DNA from: Streptomyces coeruleorubidus
GTDB lineage: Bacteria; Actinomycetota; Actinomycetes; Streptomycetales; Streptomycetaceae
Assembly (NCBI RefSeq): GCF_028885415.1
Contig: NZ_CP118527.1
Coordinates: 9,114,001 to 9,178,000 of the forward strand
DNA: 64,000 bases
Direction of reading: 5' to 3'
The first letter of the stretch is position 1; each line of letters opens with the position of its first letter. Of this stretch, positions 49,229-57,158 are shown piece by piece. The translations under genes and the position numbers were made by a program. The notes below the pieces were generated by a model, which was not told where the DNA came from, did not search any database, and worked only from the letters and a program-made list of their open reading frames with translations.

Positions 49229-50055
49229 CGCCGCCGACACGCCTTCAGGCCGGCTCCGTACTGCGCTGGTTGTGGCTCGCCGCCGTCGTGGTGGCCGTCA
49301 CGTTCCCCGTCTATGTCACCGTCGTCACCGCGCTGCTCCCGCCGGGCGACGTCGCGGGCGGCCGTCTCGTGCCGGTGCCGGACCGGCTGACGCTGGCCAA
49401 CGTGCGCACCGCGCTGGACTCCGCGCCGCTGTCCCGGCAGTACCTGGTGAGTGTGGCCGTCACCGTCCTGCAGTCGGCCGCACAGCTGACCACGGCCGCG
49501 CTGGCCGCGTACGCGCTCGTCTTCCCCCGCTGGCGCGGCCGAGGCACCGCCTTCGCCCTGGTGCTGGCCACCCTCGCCTTCCCCGGAGAGAGCCTGGTCA
49601 TCCCCAACTTCGAACTCGCCACCGCGCTCGGGCTGCGCGACACCCTGCTCGGGATCGTCATCCCGTACCTGGCGGCCGGCTACGCGGTCTTCCTGCTCCG
49701 CCAGGCGTTCCTCGCGCTGCCGCGGGAGGCCTGGGAGGCCGCCCGGCTGGACGGCTGCGGTGACCTGCGTGCGCTCGTGCACGTCGTACTGCCCATGGCG
49801 CGGCCGCAGTTGGTCACGGCGGCGATGTGGTGCGCCCTGTCGGCGTGGAACGGCTACTTCTGGCCGTTGCTGATCACCGACTCCCCTCAGCGCCGCACCA
49901 TCCAGGTCGGCCTCGCCCAACTCGTCGTGGACCAGGCGACCTCCCCTGCGGTGATCTACGCCGGGACGTTGCTCGTTCTGCTGCCGACCTTGGTGCTCGT
50001 GCTGTTCGGGCAGCGGTTCCTCGTCCGAGGGCTGGCGTCGCGGGTCGGCACGTAA
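49225..50055 (+). CDS. ABC sugar-type permease, UgpE/MalG family
   Basis: 276 residues, six membrane segments from WLWLAAVVVAVTFPVYVTVV. It has the MalG-type loop TALLPPGDV, the FPGESLVIPNFELATALGL segment and the EAA motif EAARLDGCGDLRALVHVVLP. ATG at 49225 overlaps the previous stop. Partner of the UgpA-like permease; together they form the membrane channel for the ligand of the following binding protein. Confidence 0.9.
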   Translation: MTPPTRLQAGSVLRWLWLAAVVVAVTFPVYVTVVTALLPPGDVAGGRLVPVPDRLTLANVRTALDSAPLSRQYLVSVAVTVLQSAAQLTTAALAAYALVFPRWRGRGTAFALVLATLAFPGESLVIPNFELATALGLRDTLLGIVIPYLAAGYAVFLLRQAFLALPREAWEAARLDGCGDLRALVHVVLPMARPQLVTAAMWCALSAWNGYFWPLLITDSPQRRTIQVGLAQLVVDQATSPAVIYAGTLLVLLPTLVLVLFGQRFLVRGLASRVGT

Positions 50056-50090
50056 GCACTTCGCTGCGTGGCCGACTGCGGGGCGTCCGC

Positions 50091-50128
50091 GGCTGGTCGC
50101 GCGGTTCCCCGCGCCCCTGTCGGGGCGC
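50091..50128 (+). repeat. Streptomyces GGCTGGTCGCGCGGTTCCCC intergenic element with hairpin
   Basis: The widespread Streptomyces intergenic word ggctggtcgcgcggttcccc occurs at 50091-50110 and runs into GCGCCCC-TGTC-GGGGCGC (50111-50128). It lies between permease and binding-protein genes. It probably acts as a processing or attenuating hairpin that sets their relative expression. Confidence 0.6.
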
Positions 50129-50158
50129 TTCACGTACCAGGAAAGGAAACAGTCCCGC

Positions 50159-51553
50159 ATGTCCTCACGACCCAGAAGCCCGTACCTCGCGACCGCCTGC
50201 CTGTTGACCGCCGGCGCCCTGACTCTCACCGCCTGCGAAGGCTCCAGCTCCGGCGACGAAGCCACCGACGCCGCGCCGGGCCCCTCCGCGCTGGCCGCCG
50301 CGAAGGGGCCGGTGACCGTGACCCTGTGGCACGGGTTCGGCGGCCCGGCCGGTGAGGCGTTCCAGAAGGAGATCGACGCCTTCAACAAGGCCAACAGCGG
50401 CAAGATCGTGGTCAAGTCCTCGTTCCAGGGCAACTACACCGACGTCATCGCCAAGTACACCTCCGCGATCCGCGACGGCGGCACGCCGAGCATCCTGGTC
50501 TCCAACGACACCACCACCGGCTATCTGCGCGACGTCAAGCAGACGGTCTCCGCCGAGGCGATGGCAGCCGCGAACCCGAAGGACCTGGACCTCGACCGGA
50601 TCCGCCCGGCCGCGCGCAACTACTACACGGCCGACGGCGAGTTGCTCGCCGTACCGCTGAACACGTCCATGCCGCTGCTGTACGTCAATGACAAGCTGCT
50701 GGACCGGGCGGGCGTCGACCGTTCCACCCTCGGCACGCTGGATGGCGTGGCCGCGGCCGCCCGCAAGATCCACGCCGAGGTGCCCGGAGTCAAGGGCATC
50801 GACCAGCCCTTCGACGGCTGGTGGTTCGAGCAGCTCACGGCCGCGGCCGGGGCCCCCTACTGCACGCCCGACAACGGCCGCGAGGGCGACGGGGCCACGG
50901 CACTGTCGCTGACCAGTGGGCCCCAGCGCAAGGCGATCGGCACCATGGCGAAGCTCTACACCGACGGCGTCGCGCTCGACACCGGCGCCGAAGGCAACAA
51001 CGCCCTGTCCGCCTTCGCCGCGGGCAAGACCGCCATGATGTTCAACTCCAGCGGCGCCATCGGCACCCTCAAGGAAACGGGCATGACCGGGTTCACCGCC
51101 GTGCCGTACCCCCTGTCGGGTTCGCGGTCCGCCGCGGGGGCCGTGATCGGCGGTGCCGCGATGTGGGTGGACCAGGCCGGGCACAGCAAGGCCGAACAGG
51201 TGGCGAGCTGGAAGGTGATCAGCCACCTGGCGTCCGCCGAGGCGCAGGAGCGATTCGCCATGGCATCCGGCTACGCCCCGGTCAACACCGGTGTGGACAA
51301 CTCGCCCACCTGGAAGCGGTTCCTCGCGAAGAACGAGCCCTACGCCGTACTCGGCAAACAGTTCGCCGACACCCCGGCCACGACGGCGACCTCGGGCTGT
51401 CTGACCGGCGCGATGTCCGGCGTACGCGCCGTGGTCGTACCGGAGTTGCAGCAGGCCTTCAACGGCAAGACCTCCCTCGACACCGCGCTGAAGGCGGCGG
51501 AGAAGGCGGGAACGGCCAAGATCGAGGACTACCGAGAGCAGGCCGGCCAGTGA
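50159..51553 (+). CDS. ABC substrate-binding lipoprotein, UgpB type
   Basis: 464 residues. The signal peptide ends in lipobox TLTAC (Cys26) before a Ser/Gly linker and a type-II binding fold. VTVTLWHGFGGPAGEAFQKE at ~51-70, GYLRDVKQTVSAEAM, LLAVPLNTSMPLLYVNDKLL and FAAGKTAMMFNSSGAIGTLK are the UgpB-like landmarks (glycerol-3-phosphate/glycerophosphodiester binders). ATG at 50159 has AGGAAAGGAAA upstream. Its stop overlaps the start of the 2H phosphoesterase (GTGA), so that enzyme belongs to the same transport system. Confidence 0.88.
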   Translation: MSSRPRSPYLATACLLTAGALTLTACEGSSSGDEATDAAPGPSALAAAKGPVTVTLWHGFGGPAGEAFQKEIDAFNKANSGKIVVKSSFQGNYTDVIAKYTSAIRDGGTPSILVSNDTTTGYLRDVKQTVSAEAMAAANPKDLDLDRIRPAARNYYTADGELLAVPLNTSMPLLYVNDKLLDRAGVDRSTLGTLDGVAAAARKIHAEVPGVKGIDQPFDGWWFEQLTAAAGAPYCTPDNGREGDGATALSLTSGPQRKAIGTMAKLYTDGVALDTGAEGNNALSAFAAGKTAMMFNSSGAIGTLKETGMTGFTAVPYPLSGSRSAAGAVIGGAAMWVDQAGHSKAEQVASWKVISHLASAEAQERFAMASGYAPVNTGVDNSPTWKRFLAKNEPYAVLGKQFADTPATTATSGCLTGAMSGVRAVVVPELQQAFNGKTSLDTALKAAEKAGTAKIEDYREQAGQ

Positions 51554-52254
51554 CCGTGACCTCGAACCACACGGCGGTTTCGCCGGCCGTGGAGGCGACC
51601 TCGACCGAACCGACCGGACGCTTCGCGCAGGCCCCCGGCGACCCGTACCGTTACGGCGTCTACCTGCGCCCGGACCCCGCGACCTGCGCCGCCGTCACCG
51701 CCGTGACCTCCCAACTCCGGGCACAGTACGGGGTCGTCTCGGCCGGCGCGTTCCCGCCCCACGCGACCCTGGCCGGCAGCCGGCACATCACGGCTCCGAT
51801 CGAGGAGATCATCGCCGCGGTCACCCGAGGACTGGCCGAAGCCTCGGCCTTCACCGTCCACAACGCCGGGATCCGACGCCAGGGAGCGGGCCTGGTCTAC
51901 GACGTCCACCACCTTGCCGACGGCATCACTCCGAACACGTCGTTCACGGACCTGGCCGCCCTGGTCGACGAGGCCGTCGTGCCGCTGGAGACTCCGGCGC
52001 CGAACCCCGCGGAAGACCGTTTCGCCGCGGACACCTTCCGAGCCCATCTGTCGCTGGTGTCGCACGACATGGACGTGCGCCCCGACCTTTCCGAAGAGCT
52101 GGAGGAGTACGTGCGGGCACTGCCGGTGTCGTTCCCGCAGAGCTTCCCCGCAGACGCCGTCGCCCTCTACCGCACCCGCAGCGACGACTGGTCGGGTCGC
52201 TGGTGGCAGACCCTCACCTGGGAGCACCTCCACACCTGGCGCCTGCCGCGCTGA
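51550..52254 (+). CDS. 2H phosphoesterase-superfamily enzyme (cyclic phosphodiesterase-like)
   Basis: 234 residues. Two HxT/Sx motifs define the 2H fold: PPHATLAGSRHI (His-Ala-Thr-Leu) in the first half and FRAHLSLVSHD (His-Leu-Ser-Leu) in the second. The family opens 2',3'-cyclic or other cyclic phosphates, or makes 2'-5' RNA links. GTG at 51550 overlaps the binding-protein stop, so translation is coupled. With the UgpB-like importer and the HAD phosphatase it suggests a route: import, ring opening to a monoester, then phosphate removal. The cytoplasmic location is inferred from the lack of a signal peptide. Confidence 0.8.
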   Translation: MTVTSNHTAVSPAVEATSTEPTGRFAQAPGDPYRYGVYLRPDPATCAAVTAVTSQLRAQYGVVSAGAFPPHATLAGSRHITAPIEEIIAAVTRGLAEASAFTVHNAGIRRQGAGLVYDVHHLADGITPNTSFTDLAALVDEAVVPLETPAPNPAEDRFAADTFRAHLSLVSHDMDVRPDLSEELEEYVRALPVSFPQSFPADAVALYRTRSDDWSGRWWQTLTWEHLHTWRLPR

Positions 52255-52323
52255 GCGGCTGTACTGCTCCTGGGGCGGCGCGGCTGCCCGGCCGGGGAGG
52301 GGTCCCGGTCGGGACGGGGTTCC

Positions 52324-52818
52324 ATGGTGACCATGATGCGTAGAACGTCATCCACCGCCGTCGTCGCCGTTGTTGTCGCTGTCGTGTTGGCCGCACTCAC
52401 GTCGTGTTCCTCGGATGCTTCGGACGGGTCCGGCTCCGGGTCACCGGCGTCCGACCCCACGCCGACCCCCACGGAGACGACCACGCCGTCGCCCTCGCCG
52501 ACCGGGCCGTGCGCTGATGGGAAGTGCGAGATCGAGGTCGCCGTGGGGGACGTCGTGACAGTGCCGGAAAAGTACGGCCTCGGGCCGATCGAGGTGAGGG
52601 CGATCACCGGCGGCGCGGTCGAGATGGTCGCGCCGCTGACGGGGTCGGGCTACAGCGTTTCGGGCTGTTCCGGTGGCGGTGGTGTGTCGTCGGACGGCGG
52701 CGGCGTCGGACTGAACTGCGGCGAGGGAACCGTCGCGACCATCAACGACGCCATGAGCCTGGAGGTCGTCGAGATCCTCGACACCGCCGCCGTCCTCCGT
52801 ATCGAACCCGCCGGGTGA
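52324..52818 (+). CDS. Small secreted lipoprotein, function unknown
   Basis: 164 residues. The signal sequence (MRRTSSTAVVAVVVAVVLAA) ends in lipobox LTSC, followed by a Ser/Pro/Thr-rich linker and a ~95-residue Gly-rich beta domain with four Cys (ADGKCEIEVAVGDVVTVPEK; SGCSGGGGVSSDGGGVGLNC). ATG 52324 is taken; ATGs at 52333 and 52336 are also possible and leave the signal intact. No known family recognised. Follows the 2H enzyme after 69 bases, but its role looks unrelated. Confidence 0.7.
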   Translation: MVTMMRRTSSTAVVAVVVAVVLAALTSCSSDASDGSGSGSPASDPTPTPTETTTPSPSPTGPCADGKCEIEVAVGDVVTVPEKYGLGPIEVRAITGGAVEMVAPLTGSGYSVSGCSGGGGVSSDGGGVGLNCGEGTVATINDAMSLEVVEILDTAAVLRIEPAG

Positions 52819-52821
52819 CGT

Positions 52822-52944
52822 ATGCGTCACAGAGGTGTGATCGTCGGTGGAGGTCTGGGCCACGGTGTCGGCTTCCAGGGGGTCGATGAGGCCGGGGCCG
52901 AGGATGCGGCGGCAGTCGTAGCAGCCATCAACGAGTGGCTGTGA
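52822..52944 (+). CDS. Possible 40-residue ORF
   Basis: ATG 52822 opens MRHRGVIVGGGLGHGVGFQG followed by VDEAGAEDAAAVVAAINEWL and a stop. The second half looks like a real amphipathic helix, and the frame could be the tail of a lost gene. No ribosome site. Weak call. Confidence 0.2.
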   Translation: MRHRGVIVGGGLGHGVGFQGVDEAGAEDAAAVVAAINEWL

Positions 52945-52964
52945 CCAGCACGTTCGGTATACGC

Positions 52965-54158
52965 CTAGGGCGCCGAGTCTTCAGCGCTCGGGCCGCGGGT
53001 GAGCAGGTTGGCGACCCGAGCGATCATCTGGCTCTCCTCGCCGTTGCGGGCGGTCGTCGGGTGGTACGCGAGCACGAAGCGGCGCCGCTGGTCACGGGTG
53101 GAGAATGCGGCGTTCTTGTAGCCGTACGTCTCGCCGGTCTTGCCCCAGAGGGTCACGCCGTTGACGGTGGCCTGCTGCAGGCCGGTGCTGTAGCGGGCCG
53201 GGGAGCCGTCCAGCATGCGCACGTCGTTCGGGGGCAGGGTGAACATCAGCTGGAGCAGCTCAGGCGGGAGCAACTCGCCGGAGAACAGCGCGGCGAGCAT
53301 CCGGTCGAGGTCGCTCGTGGTGGAGATCATGTCGCCCTCGCCGCGGGAGGACGACTGGTCGTAGGTGGTGATGTCCCGCAGGCTGCCGTCGGCCATCCGC
53401 AGGTAGCCGTGCACGTGCCGGTCGTGGATGCGCGGGTCGTTGCCGGGCACGACGGTGCGTGCCAGGCCCAGCGGACGCAGGATGCGGGCCGTGACGGCTT
53501 CCCCGTACGGGCGGCCGGTCACCTTGTCGATGATCAGTGCGGCCAGTACGTAGTTGATGCCGCGGTACTCCTGCCGGGTGCCCGGGGCGAACTTCAGCGG
53601 CCCGTGCGTCGCCGTCGCCACCCACTCCTGCGGCGTCCAGTGGTCGAAGCGGTGGCGGAACACCTCCTCCGCGGTCTCCGGCTCCGGGATGCCGACGTGG
53701 TCGGGCAGTCCGCTGGTGTGGTTCAACAGGTGCGCCACGGTGACCGCCGCGAAGCGGGCAGGCAGCAGTCCCGGCAGGACGCGCCGCACCGGCGCGTCCA
53801 GGTCGACCCGGTCTTCCGCTACCAGCTGCAGCACCACCGTGGCGACGAAGACCTTGGTGATGCTGCCGATCCGGACCTTGTCATGTGCCGTCACCGGCCG
53901 CCGCGTGCTGATGTCGGCCACGCCCGAGGTGCCGCACCAGTGGCCGGCCGTGCCGCCGACGCGCAGCTGGGCCGCGGTCGACGGTGGATGCTCCAGGTCG
54001 TCGATCGCCGCCCGCAGGGCACGGGGATCCAGCGGCGGGAGCAGTGCGGACGAGGCGCTGGCGCGGAGCGCGGGCAGCGCCGCGGTGGCGGCCAGCGCGG
54101 CCGTCCCTAACAGGGTGGCGCCCGCAAAGGCCCTTCGTGACATGCGTGTTGAGTTCAT
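52965..54158 (-). CDS. Secreted serine hydrolase, beta-lactamase/DD-peptidase class C fold
   Basis: 397 residues. Twin-arginine signal MSRRAFAGATLLGTAALAAT. The nucleophile motif SITK is at 99-102 and the third motif KTG in WGKTGETYGY. The second motif, usually Y-S/A-N, reads Tyr198-Arg-Gly (QEYRGINY), so the usual Asn is missing. ATG at 54158 has GAGGGG upstream. Such proteins act as esterases, D-aminopeptidases or DD-peptidases outside the cell. The changed motif argues against classic beta-lactamase activity. Confidence 0.85.
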   Translation of the reverse strand: MNSTRMSRRAFAGATLLGTAALAATAALPALRASASSALLPPLDPRALRAAIDDLEHPPSTAAQLRVGGTAGHWCGTSGVADISTRRPVTAHDKVRIGSITKVFVATVVLQLVAEDRVDLDAPVRRVLPGLLPARFAAVTVAHLLNHTSGLPDHVGIPEPETAEEVFRHRFDHWTPQEWVATATHGPLKFAPGTRQEYRGINYVLAALIIDKVTGRPYGEAVTARILRPLGLARTVVPGNDPRIHDRHVHGYLRMADGSLRDITTYDQSSSRGEGDMISTTSDLDRMLAALFSGELLPPELLQLMFTLPPNDVRMLDGSPARYSTGLQQATVNGVTLWGKTGETYGYKNAAFSTRDQRRRFVLAYHPTTARNGEESQMIARVANLLTRGPSAEDSAP

Positions 54159-54539
54159 GCCCCTCACACTGTCAGCGGGCACGCACCCGAGCATCGGGGT
54201 TCGTCCCGGAGCGATCCCCGATCACACCCTGACCCGTCCCGCACACGGATGACCTTCCTGACATCAGCACATTCGATACCCGCCCGAGCGGTGTTCCTGA
54301 TCGGGTTCGCGGCCACCGCTGCACAGTTGTCGGCAACGCACAAGCACCACGACGTTCTCGACACAGGTGGCACCGGCGAGGTTACGCAGAGCGCCGAGTC
54401 CCTCGTGTTCGGCATCGGCCGGGTTTCGCCCACCGGGACCTCGGCGGTCGAAGCACACTGAAAGACACCGACCTGGCCCGCGTGTGGTACCGCTGAAGTC
54501 GCGTATCCCATGAGGAAGTTGAACGTAGAGCGAACATTT

Positions 54540-54557
54540 GCGTCAGAGCTGTGACGC
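54540..54557. promoter_or_regulatory. Inverted repeat upstream of the PstS-like gene
   Basis: GCGTCA-gagctg-TGACGC, 64 bases before the GTG at 54621. A possible operator. The rest of 54159-54620 (462 bases) contains only short, unconvincing frames and I see no gene there. Confidence 0.35.
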
Positions 54558-54620
54558 GCTGTTCGGACAGACATACGGTGACCCCACCATCTGAGCTCTG
54601 AGAGTGGCGGGGGACCACCA

Positions 54621-56144
54621 GTGGAGTGGCTGAGCATCGAGAACGTCATCGCCATCGGCACATCCGCCCTCGGTCTCCTCGTGCCCATCGCGATGTTCCT
54701 GTACGACCGCCGGGTGCCGCGCCGCAAGCTGATCGGCTACCGCGTACAGATGGACAGCCCCATAGGCGACGGGTCGTCCAACCCCCGTCTGGGCGATTTC
54801 GACGTACCGAACATGGCCGACGCGTCGCTCGTCCTGCTGCGCATCGAGAACGACGGATCGCAGAGCGTCGCCGACAACGACTACACCTCGTCCGAGGTCC
54901 ACGGTCTGACCGCCGAGTTCACGGGCCGCACGGTCCAGGCCGTCGCGGTCACCCAGCCGTCCGGCATCGAGCATCTGAACAGTCACTTCACGAGCGCCAA
55001 CGGGTTCGAACACGTCGGCAGCACGGTGACCATTCCGCGCGTCCCGCTCAATCCGGGCGACCACTTCAAGCTGTTGGTGCTGCTCTCCGGTGGTCCGGCC
55101 GAAGGGGAGGTCAAGCTGATCGGCGGCCTCCGGGACGGCCGGGTCCATCGCAACAGCGCTCCGAAGCCGGACGAGAAGCTGCGTACGTTCAGTCTCCCGG
55201 CCCGGCTGCTCAGCGGCGCGCTGGCCCTCGCCGTGCTCGCGCTCGCCGGCATCATCGTGCTGCGTGTCGGCAATCCGATCGAGTGCGAGCAGGGCGAGTT
55301 GACCCTGACGGGCTCGACCGCCTTCGAGCCCGTCGTCCAGACGCTCGCCAAGCAGTACGAGAACAAGTGCCAGGGCGCCGACATCTCCGTCGAGGCGCGA
55401 GGCAGCGAGGACGGCGTGTCCGCACTCGCGGAGCTGGGTGAGCGGTCGCCGAGCGCCGCGCAGTCAGTGATCGCCTTCTCGGACGGGCCGATGGGGGAGC
55501 GCTGGGACCTGACGGGGAAGGAGGTCGCGCTGTCCTTCTTCACCCTCGTCGTCCACAAAGGCATCGATCTCGGCCCGCACGGACTGTCGCCCCAGGAGGT
55601 GCGGGACATCTATGCGGGCAAGTACCAGCGCTGGGGCCAGGTTGTTCCCGGCCAGGAGGAGATCGCCGACCTGCCGATCGTCCTGGTCAGCCGGGGCGAC
55701 GAGTCGGGTACGCGGCAGATCTTCCAGGACCGGGTGCTCAAGGGGTGGGAGCAGGCGCCGAGCACGTCACTGGACTGCAGGCCGCCCGAGCGGGCCGGTG
55801 ACACCGTCACGCGCTGCGAACTCGGCTCGACCAGAGCTGTGCTGAACAAGGTCGAGGAACAGCCCGGCGCCATCGGCTACAGCGAAGTCGGCCTCGCCAA
55901 AGACCGGGGCGACAAGGTGACGATGGTTCCCCTGGCCGGCGACTGGCCCGGCGACCGGCAGATCGACCTGGGCGCCGGCCACTACCCGTACAAGGACATC
56001 GAGTACGCCTACACCTACGCCCCCCCTCGTGCCGGCTCCCTCGCCGCCAGCTTCCTGGCCTACCTCGACGAGACCACCAGCCAGAACGTGATCCGAGGCA
56101 AGGGGCACCTGCCGTGCCTGCGGGAGCCGGAGCAGTGCCGGTGA
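54621..56144 (+). CDS. Membrane-anchored PstS-like substrate-binding protein
   Basis: 507 residues with an unusual plan. TM1 (~7-27), a ~160-residue beta-rich domain (residues ~40-185), TM2 (~194-214), then a PstS-like type-II binding domain (~226-500). The latter shows LTLTGSTAFEPVVQTLAKQY, IAFSDGP, LSPQEVRDIYAGKYQRWGQV, LVSRGDESGTRQIFQ and QPGAIGYSEVGLA, the phosphate-loop pattern of PstS. If TM2 leads outward, the binding domain is extracellular. GTG at 54621 follows GCGGGGG. No pstCAB genes adjoin, so it may be a sensor rather than a transporter part. Confidence 0.8.
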   Translation: MEWLSIENVIAIGTSALGLLVPIAMFLYDRRVPRRKLIGYRVQMDSPIGDGSSNPRLGDFDVPNMADASLVLLRIENDGSQSVADNDYTSSEVHGLTAEFTGRTVQAVAVTQPSGIEHLNSHFTSANGFEHVGSTVTIPRVPLNPGDHFKLLVLLSGGPAEGEVKLIGGLRDGRVHRNSAPKPDEKLRTFSLPARLLSGALALAVLALAGIIVLRVGNPIECEQGELTLTGSTAFEPVVQTLAKQYENKCQGADISVEARGSEDGVSALAELGERSPSAAQSVIAFSDGPMGERWDLTGKEVALSFFTLVVHKGIDLGPHGLSPQEVRDIYAGKYQRWGQVVPGQEEIADLPIVLVSRGDESGTRQIFQDRVLKGWEQAPSTSLDCRPPERAGDTVTRCELGSTRAVLNKVEEQPGAIGYSEVGLAKDRGDKVTMVPLAGDWPGDRQIDLGAGHYPYKDIEYAYTYAPPRAGSLAASFLAYLDETTSQNVIRGKGHLPCLREPEQCR

Positions 56145-56582
56145 GGCTCCCGCCCCACCTGCCGGAGCTTGACGTGATTGCGGCATGCCTGATGTGCCCC
56201 CTGGGGACAGCGGGTGCCATGTCCCCCCCCAACGGCTGGGCCTGCGGCGAACAGTTGCCCAGGCCCCCGCTTGCCCGCCGGCCCCTCCGGCAAGCTTCTG
56301 TCGCGGATGAGCCATACAGGCGGTGACCGACCCAGCCGGGCGTACTGCTACGGATCCCGCCCGCGCTGCCCGGCCGAGCCCGCGGTCTCACCGCGACCCG
56401 GCCCACCGGATCATCCGGACCTGTGAACACCAGGGCTCCCCGGTCCTCGCCGACCGCGCCCGCAGTGTCGGAGTTCCCGCCGGGGCAGCACCGCCAAGCG
56501 TCCCGCGGCCGCCGCCAGCCGCTGACGCCGGACCGGGACCTGCTCTGCGGGTCTTGTACGTGCTGCACACAGTTCGTCCGAC

Positions 56583-56740
56583 AGCACCACCTGATCACCG
56601 ACCGGCACGGCACCCCGCTCGCGGTCCCGCTGACCGGAGGCAACCGCAATGGCGTCACTCATCTGTTGCCGCTGCTCGGCCGTACGCGCCGCAAGCCGGA
56701 CTCGCTGTTCGCCGACCGAGGCTACGACATCTGTGCCAGC
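56583..56740 (+). pseudogene. Fragment of an IS5-family transposase
   Basis: The frame reads HHLITDRHGTPLAVPLTGGN, RNGVTHLLPLLGRTRRKPDS, LFADRGYD, the central DDE-domain part of IS5-type transposases (second Asp in DRGYD). Both flanks are lost and no inverted repeats are visible. The remaining sequence from 56145 to 56582 shows no gene. Confidence 0.65.
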
Positions 56741-56744
56741 CGTT

Positions 56745-57100
56745 GTAAAAGAGGCGTTCGAGCGCGACCCGGTACTGCTTCGTGACGCGGTCGAGGTCCT
56801 CCCGGCCGGCGTGCAGAGTCTCGATCAGCACCTTGTACGCACCCACGGCATCGCGGCCCAGCAGGTCGACCTCGGCAGCCACGGCAAGGCCACGGTAGCG
56901 GTCGATCACCGAGGCATCGCCCGGGCGGCGCTGGTGCTGGTAGGTGGCCAACAGCCTGGCGAGTCCCACAGTGAGTTGTACGGGAACCCGATTCGCTGTG
57001 CCTGCGTGACGGCTTGGGCCAGTCGGTGATCGGTACGTTCAGGCTTTGCTCGCCAGGGCTGCTGACTGCCGAGAATCGCCCGCAGCACCAGGGATGAGGT
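56745..57100 (-). pseudogene. Frameshifted fragment of an unidentified gene
   Basis: Minus-strand text reads LVLRAILGSQQPWRAKPERT, DHRLAQAVTQAQRIGFPYNS, then after a frame change near 56985 VGLARLLATYQHQRRPGDAS, VIDRYRGLAVAAEVDLLGRD, AVGAYKVLIETLHAGREDLD, RVTKQYRVALERLFYNG. It is a helical protein with no family I can name. It abuts the transposase fragment, so insertion and deletion probably broke it. Confidence 0.5.
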
Positions 57101-57158
57101 CTGCTGCGTGACGTCGGCAGATTGTGGCCGTGGAACCTTGAGGACATAGGTTGACGGC

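Noticed and set aside
54249..54461. A small plus-strand ORF in the gap before the PstS-like gene
   Set aside because: No ribosome site and no conserved pattern; an equally long frame exists on the other strand.
56145..56330. A coding gene just after the PstS-like protein
   Set aside because: Only short frames without ribosome sites; the sequence is Pro/Gly-biased with no recognisable family.
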